Source of the DNA: Actinomycetota bacterium
GTDB lineage: Bacteria > Actinomycetota > Geothermincolia > Geothermincolales > RBG-13-55-18
DNA: 64,000 nt
Direction: 5' to 3'
NCBI GenBank assembly: GCA_014360685.1
Contig: JACIXB010000004.1
Location: 45,883-109,882 of the forward strand
In this document: one piece after another, positions 9,434 to 17,852 of the stretch
How the letters are laid out: every line of letters starts with the position of its first letter
Numbering within the stretch: the stretch's first letter is position 1
The notes under the pieces: generated by a model
The model's input: only the letters and a program-made list of their open reading frames with translations
Told to the model about the DNA's origin: nothing
Databases searched by the model: none
Made by a program: the position numbers and the translations under genes

Positions 9434-10228
9434 ATGAAGATCGCCAGGTACCTTTACCGGGGACACATCCGCTTCGGTATCCTGGAGGACGGGCTTCTCC
9501 GGGAGATCGAACGCACCCCCTTCACCGGCATCCACAGGCAGGGGAGGACCTGCCGGCTCGAGGAAGTGGAGCTCCTACCCCCGGTGTTCCCCCAGAAGAT
9601 CATCGCCGTGGGGCTCAACTACCGCGACCACGCCGAGGAGCTGGGCATGCCCCTGCCCGAGGAGCCGGTGCTGTTCATGAAGCCTCCCTCCTCCCTCCTG
9701 GCCCACGGGGGGGAGATAGTCTATCCCTCCATGAGCCGCCGCGTGGACTACGAGGCCGAACTGGTCCTGGTGTGCGGGAGGGAATGTCGCAACGTCAGCG
9801 TGGACGAGGCCTCCGCCTGTATCCTGGGATACACCTGCGGCAACGACGTCACCGCCCGGCACCTGCAGGCCAGGGACGGGCAGTGGACGCGGGCCAAGAG
9901 TTTCGACACCTTCTGCCCCCTGGGGCCTTGGATCGAGACGGAGGTGGATCCCCTTTCCCTCACCGTGGAATTGCGCCTCAACGGGGAGGTGCGCCAGTCC
10001 TCCCCGGCCTCCAACATGATCTTCTCCCCGGCGGAGCTCTTGAGCTTCGTCTCCCGCATCATGACCCTCTATCCCGGTGACGTGATCATGACCGGCACCC
10101 CGCCCGGGGTGGGGGAGATGCGCCCCGGGGACGTGGTGGAGGTGGCCGTGGAGGGCATCGGCGTTCTCCGCAACCGGGTGGTCGCCCCGCCCCTTCCGCG
10201 GCCCTCCACGGACGAGGGAAGGGTATAA
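9434..10228 (+). CDS. fumarylacetoacetate hydrolase family protein
   Basis: Member of the FAH/5-carboxymethyl-2-hydroxymuconate isomerase family of metal-dependent C-C hydrolases and isomerases of 2-oxo acids. The precise substrate cannot be read from sequence. The 264-residue form starting at 9434 begins MKIARYLYRGHIRFG as usual for the family, with GGGAG nine bases upstream. An ATG at 9425 is also possible. Visible motifs are AVGLNYRDHAEE, the acidic metal ligands in VDYEAELVLV, NDVTARHLQ, and the C-terminal GDVIMTGTPPGVGEM. It follows cimA after about 150 bases that contain a palindrome, so it may be separately controlled. Confidence 0.85.
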   Translation: MKIARYLYRGHIRFGILEDGLLREIERTPFTGIHRQGRTCRLEEVELLPPVFPQKIIAVGLNYRDHAEELGMPLPEEPVLFMKPPSSLLAHGGEIVYPSMSRRVDYEAELVLVCGRECRNVSVDEASACILGYTCGNDVTARHLQARDGQWTRAKSFDTFCPLGPWIETEVDPLSLTVELRLNGEVRQSSPASNMIFSPAELLSFVSRIMTLYPGDVIMTGTPPGVGEMRPGDVVEVAVEGIGVLRNRVVAPPLPRPSTDEGRV

Positions 10229-10469
10229 GGCGGGCCATTTTCTACCTCTTACCCATTTCCACGGGCTTGTCGTCCTCGCGGGCCGCAGTGGAAGGGTGGC
10301 CTACCGGTGACGTTCAGTCCGTGCATCGACCTGACGATAAAGCGGGGGAAGGTTTTCCGGCCGGTATGGGTTTCGCGGGAGGCGGAGATCCGAGGAACCC
10401 GCCGCTCCGCTTTCCGCCATGTGGCGGGCTCCAGCCGCGAACCCGGTTTTCCGTCCCGGGAGGGATCGC

Positions 10470-11450
10470 TTGAAAGAGATGACCGGGGGAACCTGGAGAG
10501 AGGCCCTGGGCCTTATCTTTAGCCACCGCCTGTGGCCCGCCTCCCTCCTGGCGGCCGTGGGCCTCTCCGAGAGCTGGCGCGTCCTCTTCGGCTGGGGGCC
10601 GCAGTGGATGGGGGAGAGGGTGGCCGGCTGTTTACGGGGAGGCGGGGGATTCACCTACACGGCGGTCCTGCTACTGGCGGCCCTGGCTTCCTTCCTGTTC
10701 CTGAGGGTCGTGGGTTACGCCGGGGAGATGGTCCTGGTGGCCCAGGTAGGCAGTAGTCCGGGCCCCGTCCCCGCCTTCCGGGATGCCTGCCGAGAATCAC
10801 GGGGGAGTTACCTCTCCCTGGCGGTCACCCTATTGCCATGGGATGCGGCCCGCGTGGTCACCGCCTCCCTTCCCTCCCTGGCGGTCATCCTGTGGGGGAA
10901 ATGGGACCCGCACCTGCGCCTGCTGTTTCTTTACCTCCTGGTTTTCCTGGCCTGGTTCATGCTGTTCCTGGCGGTCTATGTCCTACTGGGTATCCCGGCG
11001 ATCCTGGCCGCCCGCCAGGCGGTAATAAACGGCAAGGCACCCCCGGAGGCCTGGCGGGAAGGCTGGTCCCTTTTCCTGCGGGGGGCCATGGGCTGTCTCC
11101 TGATATGGCTGCAGGCACTGGCCGCGGATGTCGCTTTCATGGCCCTGGCCTGGCCCCTATCGCTCTTCCTCACCTGGGCGGGGGAAAAGGCGGCGGGAGC
11201 AGTCTACCCGCCAGCACTGTCCTGGGTTTTGCGCGTCCTGGCCCATGCCTTCCTGGCCGCGGCGCTTCTTTTTGGACAGGCGCTGGTGCAAGGTTACAAG
11301 TCCTCCCTGTGGACCCTGACCTTCCTGCGGCTGGGCGGCGCCGGGAGGCGTTTCCCGGTCCCGGAAGCGCTTCCGGGGGAGGGCGGGGAGGGGCTGGTCT
11401 GCCCTCCTCCCGCCGGTTCGCCTCCAACCCTGCCGGGCGACCAGGCGTGA
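10470..11450 (+). CDS. uncharacterised integral membrane protein
   Basis: I do not recognise this protein. About 326 residues with roughly six hydrophobic segments (for example YTAVLLLAALASFLFL, LLFLYLLVFLAWFMLFL and VLAHAFLAAALLFG) separated by short basic loops, and a proline/glycine-rich hydrophilic tail. The pattern is that of a polytopic inner-membrane protein without a signal peptide. I chose the TTG at 10470 because GGGAGG lies six bases before it. A longer frame to 10419 is possible. It sits upstream of gltX on the same strand with an 80-base gap, but no functional link is evident. Confidence 0.7.
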   Translation: MKEMTGGTWREALGLIFSHRLWPASLLAAVGLSESWRVLFGWGPQWMGERVAGCLRGGGGFTYTAVLLLAALASFLFLRVVGYAGEMVLVAQVGSSPGPVPAFRDACRESRGSYLSLAVTLLPWDAARVVTASLPSLAVILWGKWDPHLRLLFLYLLVFLAWFMLFLAVYVLLGIPAILAARQAVINGKAPPEAWREGWSLFLRGAMGCLLIWLQALAADVAFMALAWPLSLFLTWAGEKAAGAVYPPALSWVLRVLAHAFLAAALLFGQALVQGYKSSLWTLTFLRLGGAGRRFPVPEALPGEGGEGLVCPPPAGSPPTLPGDQA

Positions 11451-11531
11451 ACCGGGCCGGGTCCGGCTGTGGTATCATAAATGGCGTTGTCCGGACCCGT
11501 GAACACCGCTTGAGAAAAGGAGGAAGTGGGA

Positions 11532-12989
11532 TTGCGTCTGCGCTTCGCGCCCAGCCCCACCGGCTACCTCCACGTGGGGGGGGCCCGCACGGCCCTCTAC
11601 AACTGGCTCCTGGCCCGCCGTTCGGGGGGATCCTTCATCCTGCGCATCGAGGACACCGACCTCTCCCGCTCCACGGAGGAGGCCATAGAGGCCATCATGG
11701 CCGACCTGCGCTGGCTGGGGCTGGAATGGGACGAGGGACCGGGCGCCGGCGGCGAGCATTGGCCCTACCGCCAGACGGGCCGCTACGCCCTGTATCAGGA
11801 CGCCGCCAGGCGCCTCCTGCGTCAGGGGGACGCCTACCGCTGTTTCTGCTCCCCCGAGGAGCTCCGGGAGAGGCGGGAGAAGGCCCTGCGCGAGGGGGGC
11901 AATCCCATGTACGACCGCCGCTGCCGAGCCATCCCCGAGGAGGAGGCGCGGCGCATGGAGGGGGAGGGGCGGCCCTACGCCCTGCGCTTCCGGGTGCCGG
12001 AGGAGGGGGAGACGATGGTGAGGGACCTGATCAGGGGGGAAGTGGTCTTCCGCAACCGGGAGATCGAGGACTTCGTCCTGCTGCGCAACGACGGGACCCC
12101 CACCTACAACCTGGCGGTGGTGGTGGACGACATCGACATGCGCATCACCCACGTGGTCCGCGGCGACGACCACCTGCCCAACACCCCCAAGCAGTTGCTC
12201 ATCTACCGGGCGCTTTCGAAGGAGCCGCCGGCCTTCGCCCACCTACCCATGATCGTGGGCACGGACGGAAAGCCGCTCTCCAAGCGCCACGGCGACGTGG
12301 CCGTGGGTTACTACCGGGAGGCCGGCTTCCTCCCCGAGGCCATGGTCAACTTCCTGGCCCTCCTGGGATGGTCGCTGGACGACTCCACCACCATCATGGA
12401 CCGGGGGACCCTGGTGGCCAACTTCAGCCTGGACCGGGTCTCCTCCAAGCCGGCGGTTTGGGACACGGACAAGCTTTACTGGATGAACGCCCAGTACATC
12501 ATGGCCCTGGACGACCGGGAGCTGGCGGAGGCGGTGAAGCCCTTCCTGGTCCGCGAGGGCCTTATGGCCGATGACGACCCGCGGGGGATGGAGAAGCTGC
12601 GCCTCGCCGCTCCCCTGATAAGGGAGCGGATCAAGGTGCTCGCCGACGCGGTGCCCCTCCTGGCCTTCCTCTTCCGGGAGGTGGAGACGGAGGAGGATTC
12701 CAGGGATTTCCTGGAAGGAGAGGAGAACCGCGCCGTGCTGCGCGAAGCCGGCAAGCGCCTGCTGGAACTGGAAAATTTCCACTCCAAGAACATAGAGTCC
12801 ACGCTGCGGGCCATGGTGGAGGAGATGGGGCTGAAGCCGCGCAGGGCTTTCCAGCCCATCCGGGTGGCGGTCACCGGGAGCAAGGTGAGCCCGCCCCTCT
12901 TCGAGTCCATGGAGCTCCTGGGACGGGAGAAGTGCCTGCAGCGCATCGCCCGCGCCCTGGAGGCAGGGAGAGACGCGGCGGTGTCGTGA
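11532..12989 (+). CDS. gltX: glutamyl-tRNA synthetase
   Basis: Class I synthetase that charges tRNA-Glu, and in organisms lacking GlnRS also tRNA-Gln. The 485-residue protein has the HIGH-equivalent PSPTGYLHVGG at residues 7-17, the KMSKS-equivalent KPLSKRHGD near residue 250, and a helical anticodon-binding C-terminus. The TTG at 11532 gives MRLRFAPSPTG with AAGGAGGAA eight bases before it. The GTG two codons earlier almost touches the ribosome binding site. Two tRNA genes, Gln(CUG) and Glu(CUC), lie 2.4 kb downstream. Whether the enzyme is non-discriminating cannot be decided here, since GlnRS and GatCAB are outside the window. Confidence 0.94.
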   Translation: MRLRFAPSPTGYLHVGGARTALYNWLLARRSGGSFILRIEDTDLSRSTEEAIEAIMADLRWLGLEWDEGPGAGGEHWPYRQTGRYALYQDAARRLLRQGDAYRCFCSPEELRERREKALREGGNPMYDRRCRAIPEEEARRMEGEGRPYALRFRVPEEGETMVRDLIRGEVVFRNREIEDFVLLRNDGTPTYNLAVVVDDIDMRITHVVRGDDHLPNTPKQLLIYRALSKEPPAFAHLPMIVGTDGKPLSKRHGDVAVGYYREAGFLPEAMVNFLALLGWSLDDSTTIMDRGTLVANFSLDRVSSKPAVWDTDKLYWMNAQYIMALDDRELAEAVKPFLVREGLMADDDPRGMEKLRLAAPLIRERIKVLADAVPLLAFLFREVETEEDSRDFLEGEENRAVLREAGKRLLELENFHSKNIESTLRAMVEEMGLKPRRAFQPIRVAVTGSKVSPPLFESMELLGREKCLQRIARALEAGRDAAVS

Positions 12990-13169
12990 ACCGCTCCTGG
13001 GGCCGCTTCCGCTTTGCAGGGGCGTTATTCCGCGCCCTGGGCCGTCCACAAACCGAAGGAACGTGCGTGGAGCCGCCTGGCGGATAGGGTGCGCGATGGG
13101 GCGAAAGGGCATGGGTCCGGCCGAGTCGATGAAGGCCCGGAGCCCAGGGGACCGGATCAGCGAGGAGGG

Positions 13170-13601
13170 ATGAAGGTGCGCTACCGGTGGCTGGGGACGG
13201 CGGGCTTCGAGATCATCAGCGGATCCACGAGCATCCTCGTCGACCCTTACCTCACCCGCAACCCCAAAGCCCGACCCGTCCAGCCCCTGGGGCCGGAGGA
13301 TTTAGCGCACGCCGGGGCCGTCTTCCTCACCCACGGCCACTTCGAACACACCTACGACGTGCCCAGGCTGGCAGGGATTTCTGATGCGCCGGTGTACGCC
13401 TCGCCCACCGTGTGCGCCTCCCTGGCCGCCGACCTGGTGGACCGGGTGCGGCAGGAGGTGGTGATCCCACACCACCACGACGACTTCTACCCCCCGCTGA
13501 GCCAGGCCATAGACCTGGAACCCTTCCTCTCGGAGATGGGAAAAAGGCATCCCGGCGCCAAGGCGAGGGTCCCCTCCATCAACCGGCTGGAGGAGCTTTA
13601 A
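13170..13601 (+). CDS. metallo-beta-lactamase-fold hydrolase, internally shortened
   Basis: The 143-residue frame begins with a beta-lactamase-fold N-terminus (RWLGTAGFEI, ILVDPYLTR) and a metal-binding HGHFEH motif near residue 53, and ends with IPHHHDDFYPP, normally found near the C-terminus of UlaG-like or BtaE-type lactonase relatives. Such proteins are usually 220-270 residues. Here the segment between LAADLVDRV and VVIPHHHDDF is only a few residues, so about 80-120 residues of the central beta-strand region, including a metal-ligand histidine, appear to be missing while the frame is kept. The ATG follows GAGGAGGG. Probably a decayed or non-functional gene, though the frame is uninterrupted. 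Confidence 0.6.
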   Translation: MKVRYRWLGTAGFEIISGSTSILVDPYLTRNPKARPVQPLGPEDLAHAGAVFLTHGHFEHTYDVPRLAGISDAPVYASPTVCASLAADLVDRVRQEVVIPHHHDDFYPPLSQAIDLEPFLSEMGKRHPGAKARVPSINRLEEL

Positions 13602-13672
13602 AGACACCGACGGGCGAAGTCACCGGTTACCTTTTTCTGTCATAACCCTTACATGAAGGCAGGAGCGGGCGA

Positions 13673-13721
13673 GGAAAGCCGCCGGCACCCGCAGCGCCCG
13701 GCTTTCCTTCGGCTCCTTTTA
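13673..13721 (+). terminator. possible intrinsic terminator
   Basis: A perfect 9-bp stem GGAAAGCCG/CGGCTTTCC (13673-13681 with 13699-13707) is followed by a weak T-rich stretch ending in CCTTTTATAAAAGG, itself a 14-base palindrome at 13715-13728. It lies 70 bases after the shortened hydrolase gene. The U-tract is poor, so termination efficiency is uncertain. Confidence 0.4.
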
Positions 13722-13802
13722 TAAAAGGCCGGACAAGCGCGGAGAGAAGGCTTACATGGGGCTGATCCCTTTTGCCCCGGCACCCCGTCGAGTCCCGGAA
13801 AA

Positions 13803-13818
13803 TTGCATGTACATGCAA
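13803..13818. promoter_or_regulatory. 16-bp perfect palindrome, possible operator
   Basis: TTGCATGTACATGCAA reads the same on both strands and stands out in a 665-base region (13602-14266) that otherwise holds only a hairpin and one promoter. Its form is typical of a dimeric regulator site. It is about 270 bases upstream of the YhdH-type gene promoter, so its target is unclear. Confidence 0.35.
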
Positions 13819-14090
13819 GGCGGCATCCCTTGCACGAACGGTTTCGTCCTCCCCCCTTGAAGTGAGGGGCGGGGTCGGGAAGGGTAGAATAGAGAGAGGC
13901 TCTCGGCCGGGGGACCTCCACGGGTTGTCCCCCCCCGCCGTCTATGCTCCGGGCGCGGGGATGGAAAGACGTCCAGGGCACGGGTCTTCCCCCGCCGTTC
14001 GCGGATCCCCTTCCGCGCGGGAGATGCCGGGTCGTCCCGCAGGACGGTACGGGATGCGCGGCGGGCGAGCCGAGCCGTTGGGGTAGGTTT

Positions 14091-14119
14091 TTGACCCCGC
14101 GTCCCGCGGCGGTGATAAT
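14091..14119 (+). promoter_or_regulatory. sigma70-type promoter for the YhdH-type gene
   Basis: TTGACC at 14091-14096, a 17-base spacer, and GATAAT at 14114-14119 match the housekeeping consensus closely. The predicted transcript would start near 14126 and reach the ATG at 14267 with a leader of about 140 bases. Confidence 0.7.
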
Positions 14120-14266
14120 GTAATTGCGCCCCCGGGAGACGGCATGGGCCGGAAGGTCCGGGGAAGGCGTGGGCCCGAAGAGCCCTCGGTTACCCCGGCC
14201 TCCGGAGCCGGCGACAGGAACGGTGACGCGTTACGAAGCGAAGCTTTCGGATGGAGGAGGGATGAG

Positions 14267-15280
14267 ATGGGAAAGGCATTCCGGGCCATCGTGGTGCGCG
14301 AGCAGGAGGACGGTAACTTCACCCGCAGCATCGAGACCAGGGACACCGACGAGCTACCCCCGGGGGATGTGCTCATCCGGGTGCATTACACTTCGGTGAA
14401 TTACAAGGACGCCCTCTCGGCCATCGGAAACCGGGGGGTGACCAGGAACTACCCTCACACCCCGGGCATCGACGCCGCCGGGGTGGTGGAGGAGAGCGCC
14501 AGCCCCCATTTCAAGCCCGGCGAGGAGGTGCTGGTCACCGGCTACGACCTGGGCATGAACACCTCGGGCGGGATGGCCGAGTACGTGCGCGTTCCCGCCT
14601 CCTGGGTGGTCAGGCTGCCCGCGGGGTTGACCCTCAAGGAGTCCATGATCTACGGCACGGCCGGGTTCACCGCCGCCCTCTCCGTGTACAAGCTGACCGG
14701 CGCGGGGGTCAAGCCGGATGCCGGCGAGGTCCTGGTCACCGGGGCCAGCGGGGGCGTGGGCTCCCTGGCCCTGCGTTTCCTGGCCAAGCTGGGGTTCGAG
14801 GTGGTGGCCGCCGCCGGCCTGGTTGACGATTCCGAGTTCCCCGCCGTGGAGGAGAAACTCAGGTCCCTGGGCGCCGCCCGGGTCATACCCGCCTCGGAGG
14901 TCGACGACACCTCGGGCAAACTCCTCCTCAAGGGGATATGGCCCGGCGCCGTGGACACCGTGGGCGGCAACGTCCTGGCCACGGTGGTCAGGCAGGCCGC
15001 TTACCTGGGGGTGGTGACCACCTGCGGCAACACCGGTGGACACGAGCTGAACCTCAACGTCTATCCCTTCATCCTCCGGGGGGTGACCCTCATCGGCATC
15101 GACTCCGTGGAGTGCCCCATGGATTTGCGGCTGAAGGTCTGGGAGAAGATGGCCGGGGAGTGGAAGCCGGACAACCTGGAGGATTTCGCCACCGAGATAA
15201 CCCTGGAGCAGGTGGAGGAGAGGTTCCAGCTCCTCTTGAACAGGAAATCCCAGGGACGCGCCGTGGTCAGGGTGCAGTAG
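14267..15280 (+). CDS. YhdH/YhfP (AcuI)-type NADPH-dependent quinone oxidoreductase
   Basis: Zinc-independent medium-chain dehydrogenase. Family members reduce acrylyl-CoA or quinones with NADPH. The 337-residue protein begins FRAIVVREQEDG and contains SVNYKDALSAIGN, the TPGIDAAGVV segment, GYDLGMNTSGGMAEYVRVP, and a nucleotide-binding TGASGGVGSLA motif. These are hallmarks of the YhdH/AcuI branch rather than of zinc alcohol dehydrogenases. The ATG at 14267 follows GGAGGAGGG. It is transcribed alone from the promoter at 14091 and followed by the tRNA pair. The physiological substrate is an open question. Confidence 0.88.
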   Translation: MGKAFRAIVVREQEDGNFTRSIETRDTDELPPGDVLIRVHYTSVNYKDALSAIGNRGVTRNYPHTPGIDAAGVVEESASPHFKPGEEVLVTGYDLGMNTSGGMAEYVRVPASWVVRLPAGLTLKESMIYGTAGFTAALSVYKLTGAGVKPDAGEVLVTGASGGVGSLALRFLAKLGFEVVAAAGLVDDSEFPAVEEKLRSLGAARVIPASEVDDTSGKLLLKGIWPGAVDTVGGNVLATVVRQAAYLGVVTTCGNTGGHELNLNVYPFILRGVTLIGIDSVECPMDLRLKVWEKMAGEWKPDNLEDFATEITLEQVEERFQLLLNRKSQGRAVVRVQ

Positions 15281-15320
15281 CGCCCCGGCCTTCCACGCCC
15301 ACGTGACCTGGTGAGGATTG

Positions 15321-15349
15321 TTGAGGGTAAGCAGACCTTGTGCTATCAT
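15321..15349 (+). promoter_or_regulatory. promoter of the tRNA-Gln/tRNA-Glu unit
   Basis: TTGAGG (15321-15326), a 17-base spacer, then TATCAT (15344-15349), with the tRNA-Gln starting 16 bases after the -10 box. The spacing and immediate position before two tRNAs make this a convincing stable-RNA promoter. Confidence 0.7.
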
Positions 15350-15365
15350 AACCCCCGGAAAGGAT

Positions 15366-15439
15366 TGGGGGATCGTCTAATGGTAGGACGCGAGACTCTG
15401 GATCTCGTTGTGAGGGTTCGAATCCTTCTCCCCCAGCCA
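15366..15439 (+). tRNA. tRNA-Gln(CUG)
   Basis: Complete cloverleaf of 74 bases with the 3' CCA encoded. The acceptor TGGGGGA pairs with TCCCCCA, the anticodon stem CGAGA/TCTCG closes the loop CTCTGGA giving anticodon CUG, and the T-arm carries GGTTCGAATCC. A near-copy of the anticodon arm occurs 199 bases downstream at 15591-15606. Confidence 0.96.
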
Positions 15440-15459
15440 GAACTGAATATCGAATGCGT

Positions 15460-15537
15460 GGCGCATTAGTCTAGTTGGCCTAGGACGCCGCCCTCTCAAG
15501 GCGGAGATCGCGGGTTCGAATCCCGCATGCGCTACCA
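15460..15537 (+). tRNA. tRNA-Glu(CUC)
   Basis: Complete cloverleaf of 78 bases with encoded CCA. Acceptor GGCGCAT pairs with ATGCGCT including one G-U pair, the anticodon stem CCGCC/GGCGG encloses loop CTCTCAA giving anticodon CUC, and the T-arm is GCGGGTTCGAATCCCGC. It is 20 bases after tRNA-Gln and shares its promoter and terminator. Confidence 0.95.
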
Positions 15538-15544
15538 AGGTCAG

Positions 15545-15569
15545 AGGCCCCGGAAGGGGCCTTTTCTTT
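15545..15569 (+). terminator. intrinsic terminator of the tRNA unit
   Basis: Stem AGGCCCC/GGGGCCT with a GGAA loop followed by TTTTCTTT, eight bases after the tRNA-Glu CCA. Confidence 0.88.
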
Positions 15570-15905
15570 GGATTCGGACCGTGCCTCCTCGAGGCTCTGG
15601 ATCTCGGGCTTGCGGGGAGGCAACTTCAAGGCCCGACGCCGCTCTGGACCGTTCCGGGAGGTCCTGGTGGCTACAGGTCGTCGCATAACCCATCAGGGGC
15701 TCGGGCAGGCGCCCTGTTTGCTTGCCCCCGGCGCGGTTTTTCCAGTGACAAATCGCCTCCATCGGCGCAAGGCACGGGAAAGCCCGCAACACGAGACGGC
15801 ATTCGGAGTCGTAAATACCCATGGGGACTTCAGCGGGAGCGAGGGACTAAGGGCCGCCGGTATAGGGAGCAGGCCGCGTTCCCGGGTCCCCGGCGGCAGC
15901 GCCGC
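15570..15905. other. non-coding stretch containing a tRNA-Gln anticodon-arm copy
   Basis: Between the tRNA terminator and the convergent amidohydrolase I see no credible gene. Open frames on both strands (for example to 113 codons) match nothing I recognise and use codons unlike the neighbours. Positions 15591-15606 repeat the tRNA-Gln anticodon arm (15392-15407) with one mismatch, which could mark an old integration site. Confidence 0.5.
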
Positions 15906-16733
15906 CTAGGCCCGCGGGGCGAGACCCAGTAGCTGCTCGGCGTTCTCCCGGTAGAGGCGCCGGCGCGTCTCCTCCTTGAGCTCCATGGCCTCCAGCTCCT
16001 GGACGATCCTCTGGCGGGAGACCAAGGGGTAGTCGCTCCCGAAGAGGACCTTGTGGGGGAGCACCCGGTCCATGTAACGCACCACGAAGTCCGGGATATG
16101 GCGCGGGGCCCAGCCGGCGATGTTGAACCACACGTTGGCGTTGCGCTGGCAGATGGTCATGGTCTCCTCGTACCACGGCCAGCCGAAGTGGGCGATGATT
16201 ATCTTCAGGTCGGGGAAGTCCACGGCCACCTCGTCGATGTCGATGGGGCGGCAGTACTTGAGTTTGGTCCCGGTGTGGAACTGGGTGCCGGCGTGGAAGA
16301 GCACCGGGATGCCCAGGTCCCGCGCCTCCTCGTATACCGGGTACATCTCGCGGTCGTTGGGGCGCAGCTCCAAGAGGTGGGGGAGGAGCTTCAGTCCGCG
16401 CAGCCCCAGTTCCTCCACCGCCCGACGCAGCTCCCTGCGGGCCAAGACGCCCTTGTGGGGATCGACGCTGGCGAAGCCGATGAGGCGGTCCGGGTGTTCG
16501 GCCACCGCCTGGGCCACCAGGTCGTTGCTCACCCGGTAGCCCCAGCGCGTTTCCGCGTCCACGGCCACCACCACGGAGACGGCCACCCCGGCGGCGTCCA
16601 TGTCGGCCAGGGTATCCCCGATCTTGGGGAGGTTATCCCCGAATATGCGCAGGTATCCCCGGCGCATGGACTCGGGCATGGACATGATGGCTTCCTCGGT
16701 CCAGAGCTGGCTGTGGGTGTCGATGATGTTCAT
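15906..16733 (-). CDS. amidohydrolase family protein (ACMSD-like TIM barrel)
   Basis: Metal-dependent amidohydrolase of the 2-amino-3-carboxymuconate-semialdehyde decarboxylase/dihydroorotase-like group (amidohydrolase_2). The start at 16733 follows GTAAGGAGG and yields MNIIDTHSQLW, where the usual HxH of the first strand is reduced to DTHSQ. Other visible elements are GLKLLPH, an AHFGWPW histidine region, and KVLFGSDYPL with the conserved metal or catalytic aspartate. Length is 275 residues, normal for this branch. It ends convergently toward the tRNA region and lies downstream of the nitrilase-family gene on the same strand (150-base gap). Substrate unknown. Members include decarboxylases and lactonases. 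Confidence 0.82.
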   Translation of the reverse strand: MNIIDTHSQLWTEEAIMSMPESMRRGYLRIFGDNLPKIGDTLADMDAAGVAVSVVVAVDAETRWGYRVSNDLVAQAVAEHPDRLIGFASVDPHKGVLARRELRRAVEELGLRGLKLLPHLLELRPNDREMYPVYEEARDLGIPVLFHAGTQFHTGTKLKYCRPIDIDEVAVDFPDLKIIIAHFGWPWYEETMTICQRNANVWFNIAGWAPRHIPDFVVRYMDRVLPHKVLFGSDYPLVSRQRIVQELEAMELKEETRRRLYRENAEQLLGLAPRA

Positions 16734-16883
16734 GGTGGCCTCCTTACGGGCGCTTCGCGTGGCTACCCTCCCTGACTGGAGAAGATTATATCCCATATGC
16801 CCGGTCAGGTCCCCGCCGCACGAATCGAAGCGTACTCCCTGCCGCAGGCCCCGTGCGGAGCCCTCAAGCACGCCACAAATGGA

Positions 16884-17852
16884 TCATGCGGTAGTATTGG
16901 TTATCCGTCGGGCGCGGCGGCGGCGTTCCCGGCTGAGGGCGTAATACATCCTCCCCGCGGCCTCGATCAATCGGAACTGGTTCATGGCCCGGGGGACCGG
17001 GAAGGCCCAGCGCCCCCGGGGTGGCGGAACCGTTTCCTTCCTGCGCGAGGGATCGATCACGACATCCTCCACGATGACCCCTTCCTCGCCTTCCAGCTGC
17101 GCCTTGACCGAGCCGTCGGAATCCACGATGCAGGTATAGCCGGGGAAGGAAGACCTCTGGGTTAGGAAGGGGAGCCCCGGTATGGGGGACACCCAGGGAC
17201 CGCACTTGTTGACCATCACCGCGGGCACACCCAGCGCGCGGGCGTAGAAAGGCGCCAGTTCCTTAAGGCGCCGGTTGTATTCCTCCACCGCCCGGCGGGG
17301 GAAGAGGGGGTTGGGCATGGGGGAGGGCGCGGAGTGGGGCATGAGCAGCAGGTCCACCCCCTGGGAGCACATGAGCTTGGGCAGATAGGAAAGCTGGTTC
17401 TCGTAGCAGATGCCCACTCCCAGCCTGCCCAGCCCGGTGTGGATGACGTGGGGGCCGGGCTCTCCCCGGGTGAAGAAGGCCTCGGCGAAGGCCGGGGTCT
17501 GCTTGCGCACCCGCCCGGACTCCTCGCCGTCGGGTCCGGTGACCACGAAGCTGTTGTAGAAGTCCTCGCCCTCCGCCTCCAGGTAGCTGGTCCCCAGCCA
17601 GATGCCCAGGCGCCGGGAGGTCTCCCGCAGCCAGCGCAGGGTGGGACCCTCCCGGGGCTCGGCGGCGTCCCATATCTCCCTGGCGTAGATGTACCCGGTG
17701 GGCATGAACTCCGGGAGGACCACCAGCCGCGACCCTCGCGCCGCGGACTCCTCCACCAGCGGCGTGGCCCGCCTCAGGTTCCCCTCCACGTCCCCGTTGG
17801 CCGACTCCATCTGCACCGCGCCTACGCGCAGCGTCCCGGCCTCCGCTCCCAT
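16884..17852 (-). CDS. carbon-nitrogen hydrolase (nitrilase superfamily)
   Basis: Hydrolyses a nitrile, amide or carbamoyl bond. The catalytic triad is visible: glutamate in LPEFMPTG (about residue 49), lysine in RVRKQTP (about 117) and the cysteine in GVGICYENQ (about 150). At 322 residues it is of family size. A perfect GGGAGGTGAT ribosome binding site precedes the ATG at 17852. It is followed by the amidohydrolase gene on the same strand, so the two may act in one amide/ring-cleavage pathway, but that is inference. The C-terminus is unusually arginine-rich. Confidence 0.86.
   Translation of the reverse strand: MGAEAGTLRVGAVQMESANGDVEGNLRRATPLVEESAARGSRLVVLPEFMPTGYIYAREIWDAAEPREGPTLRWLRETSRRLGIWLGTSYLEAEGEDFYNSFVVTGPDGEESGRVRKQTPAFAEAFFTRGEPGPHVIHTGLGRLGVGICYENQLSYLPKLMCSQGVDLLLMPHSAPSPMPNPLFPRRAVEEYNRRLKELAPFYARALGVPAVMVNKCGPWVSPIPGLPFLTQRSSFPGYTCIVDSDGSVKAQLEGEEGVIVEDVVIDPSRRKETVPPPRGRWAFPVPRAMNQFRLIEAAGRMYYALSRERRRRARRITNTTA

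Noticed and set aside
15480..15686. Reverse-strand open frame over tRNA-Glu ending in an IRTRDLRLERAAS-like sequence
   Set aside because: This is the well-known spurious translation of a tRNA gene and matches the tRNA exactly in position.
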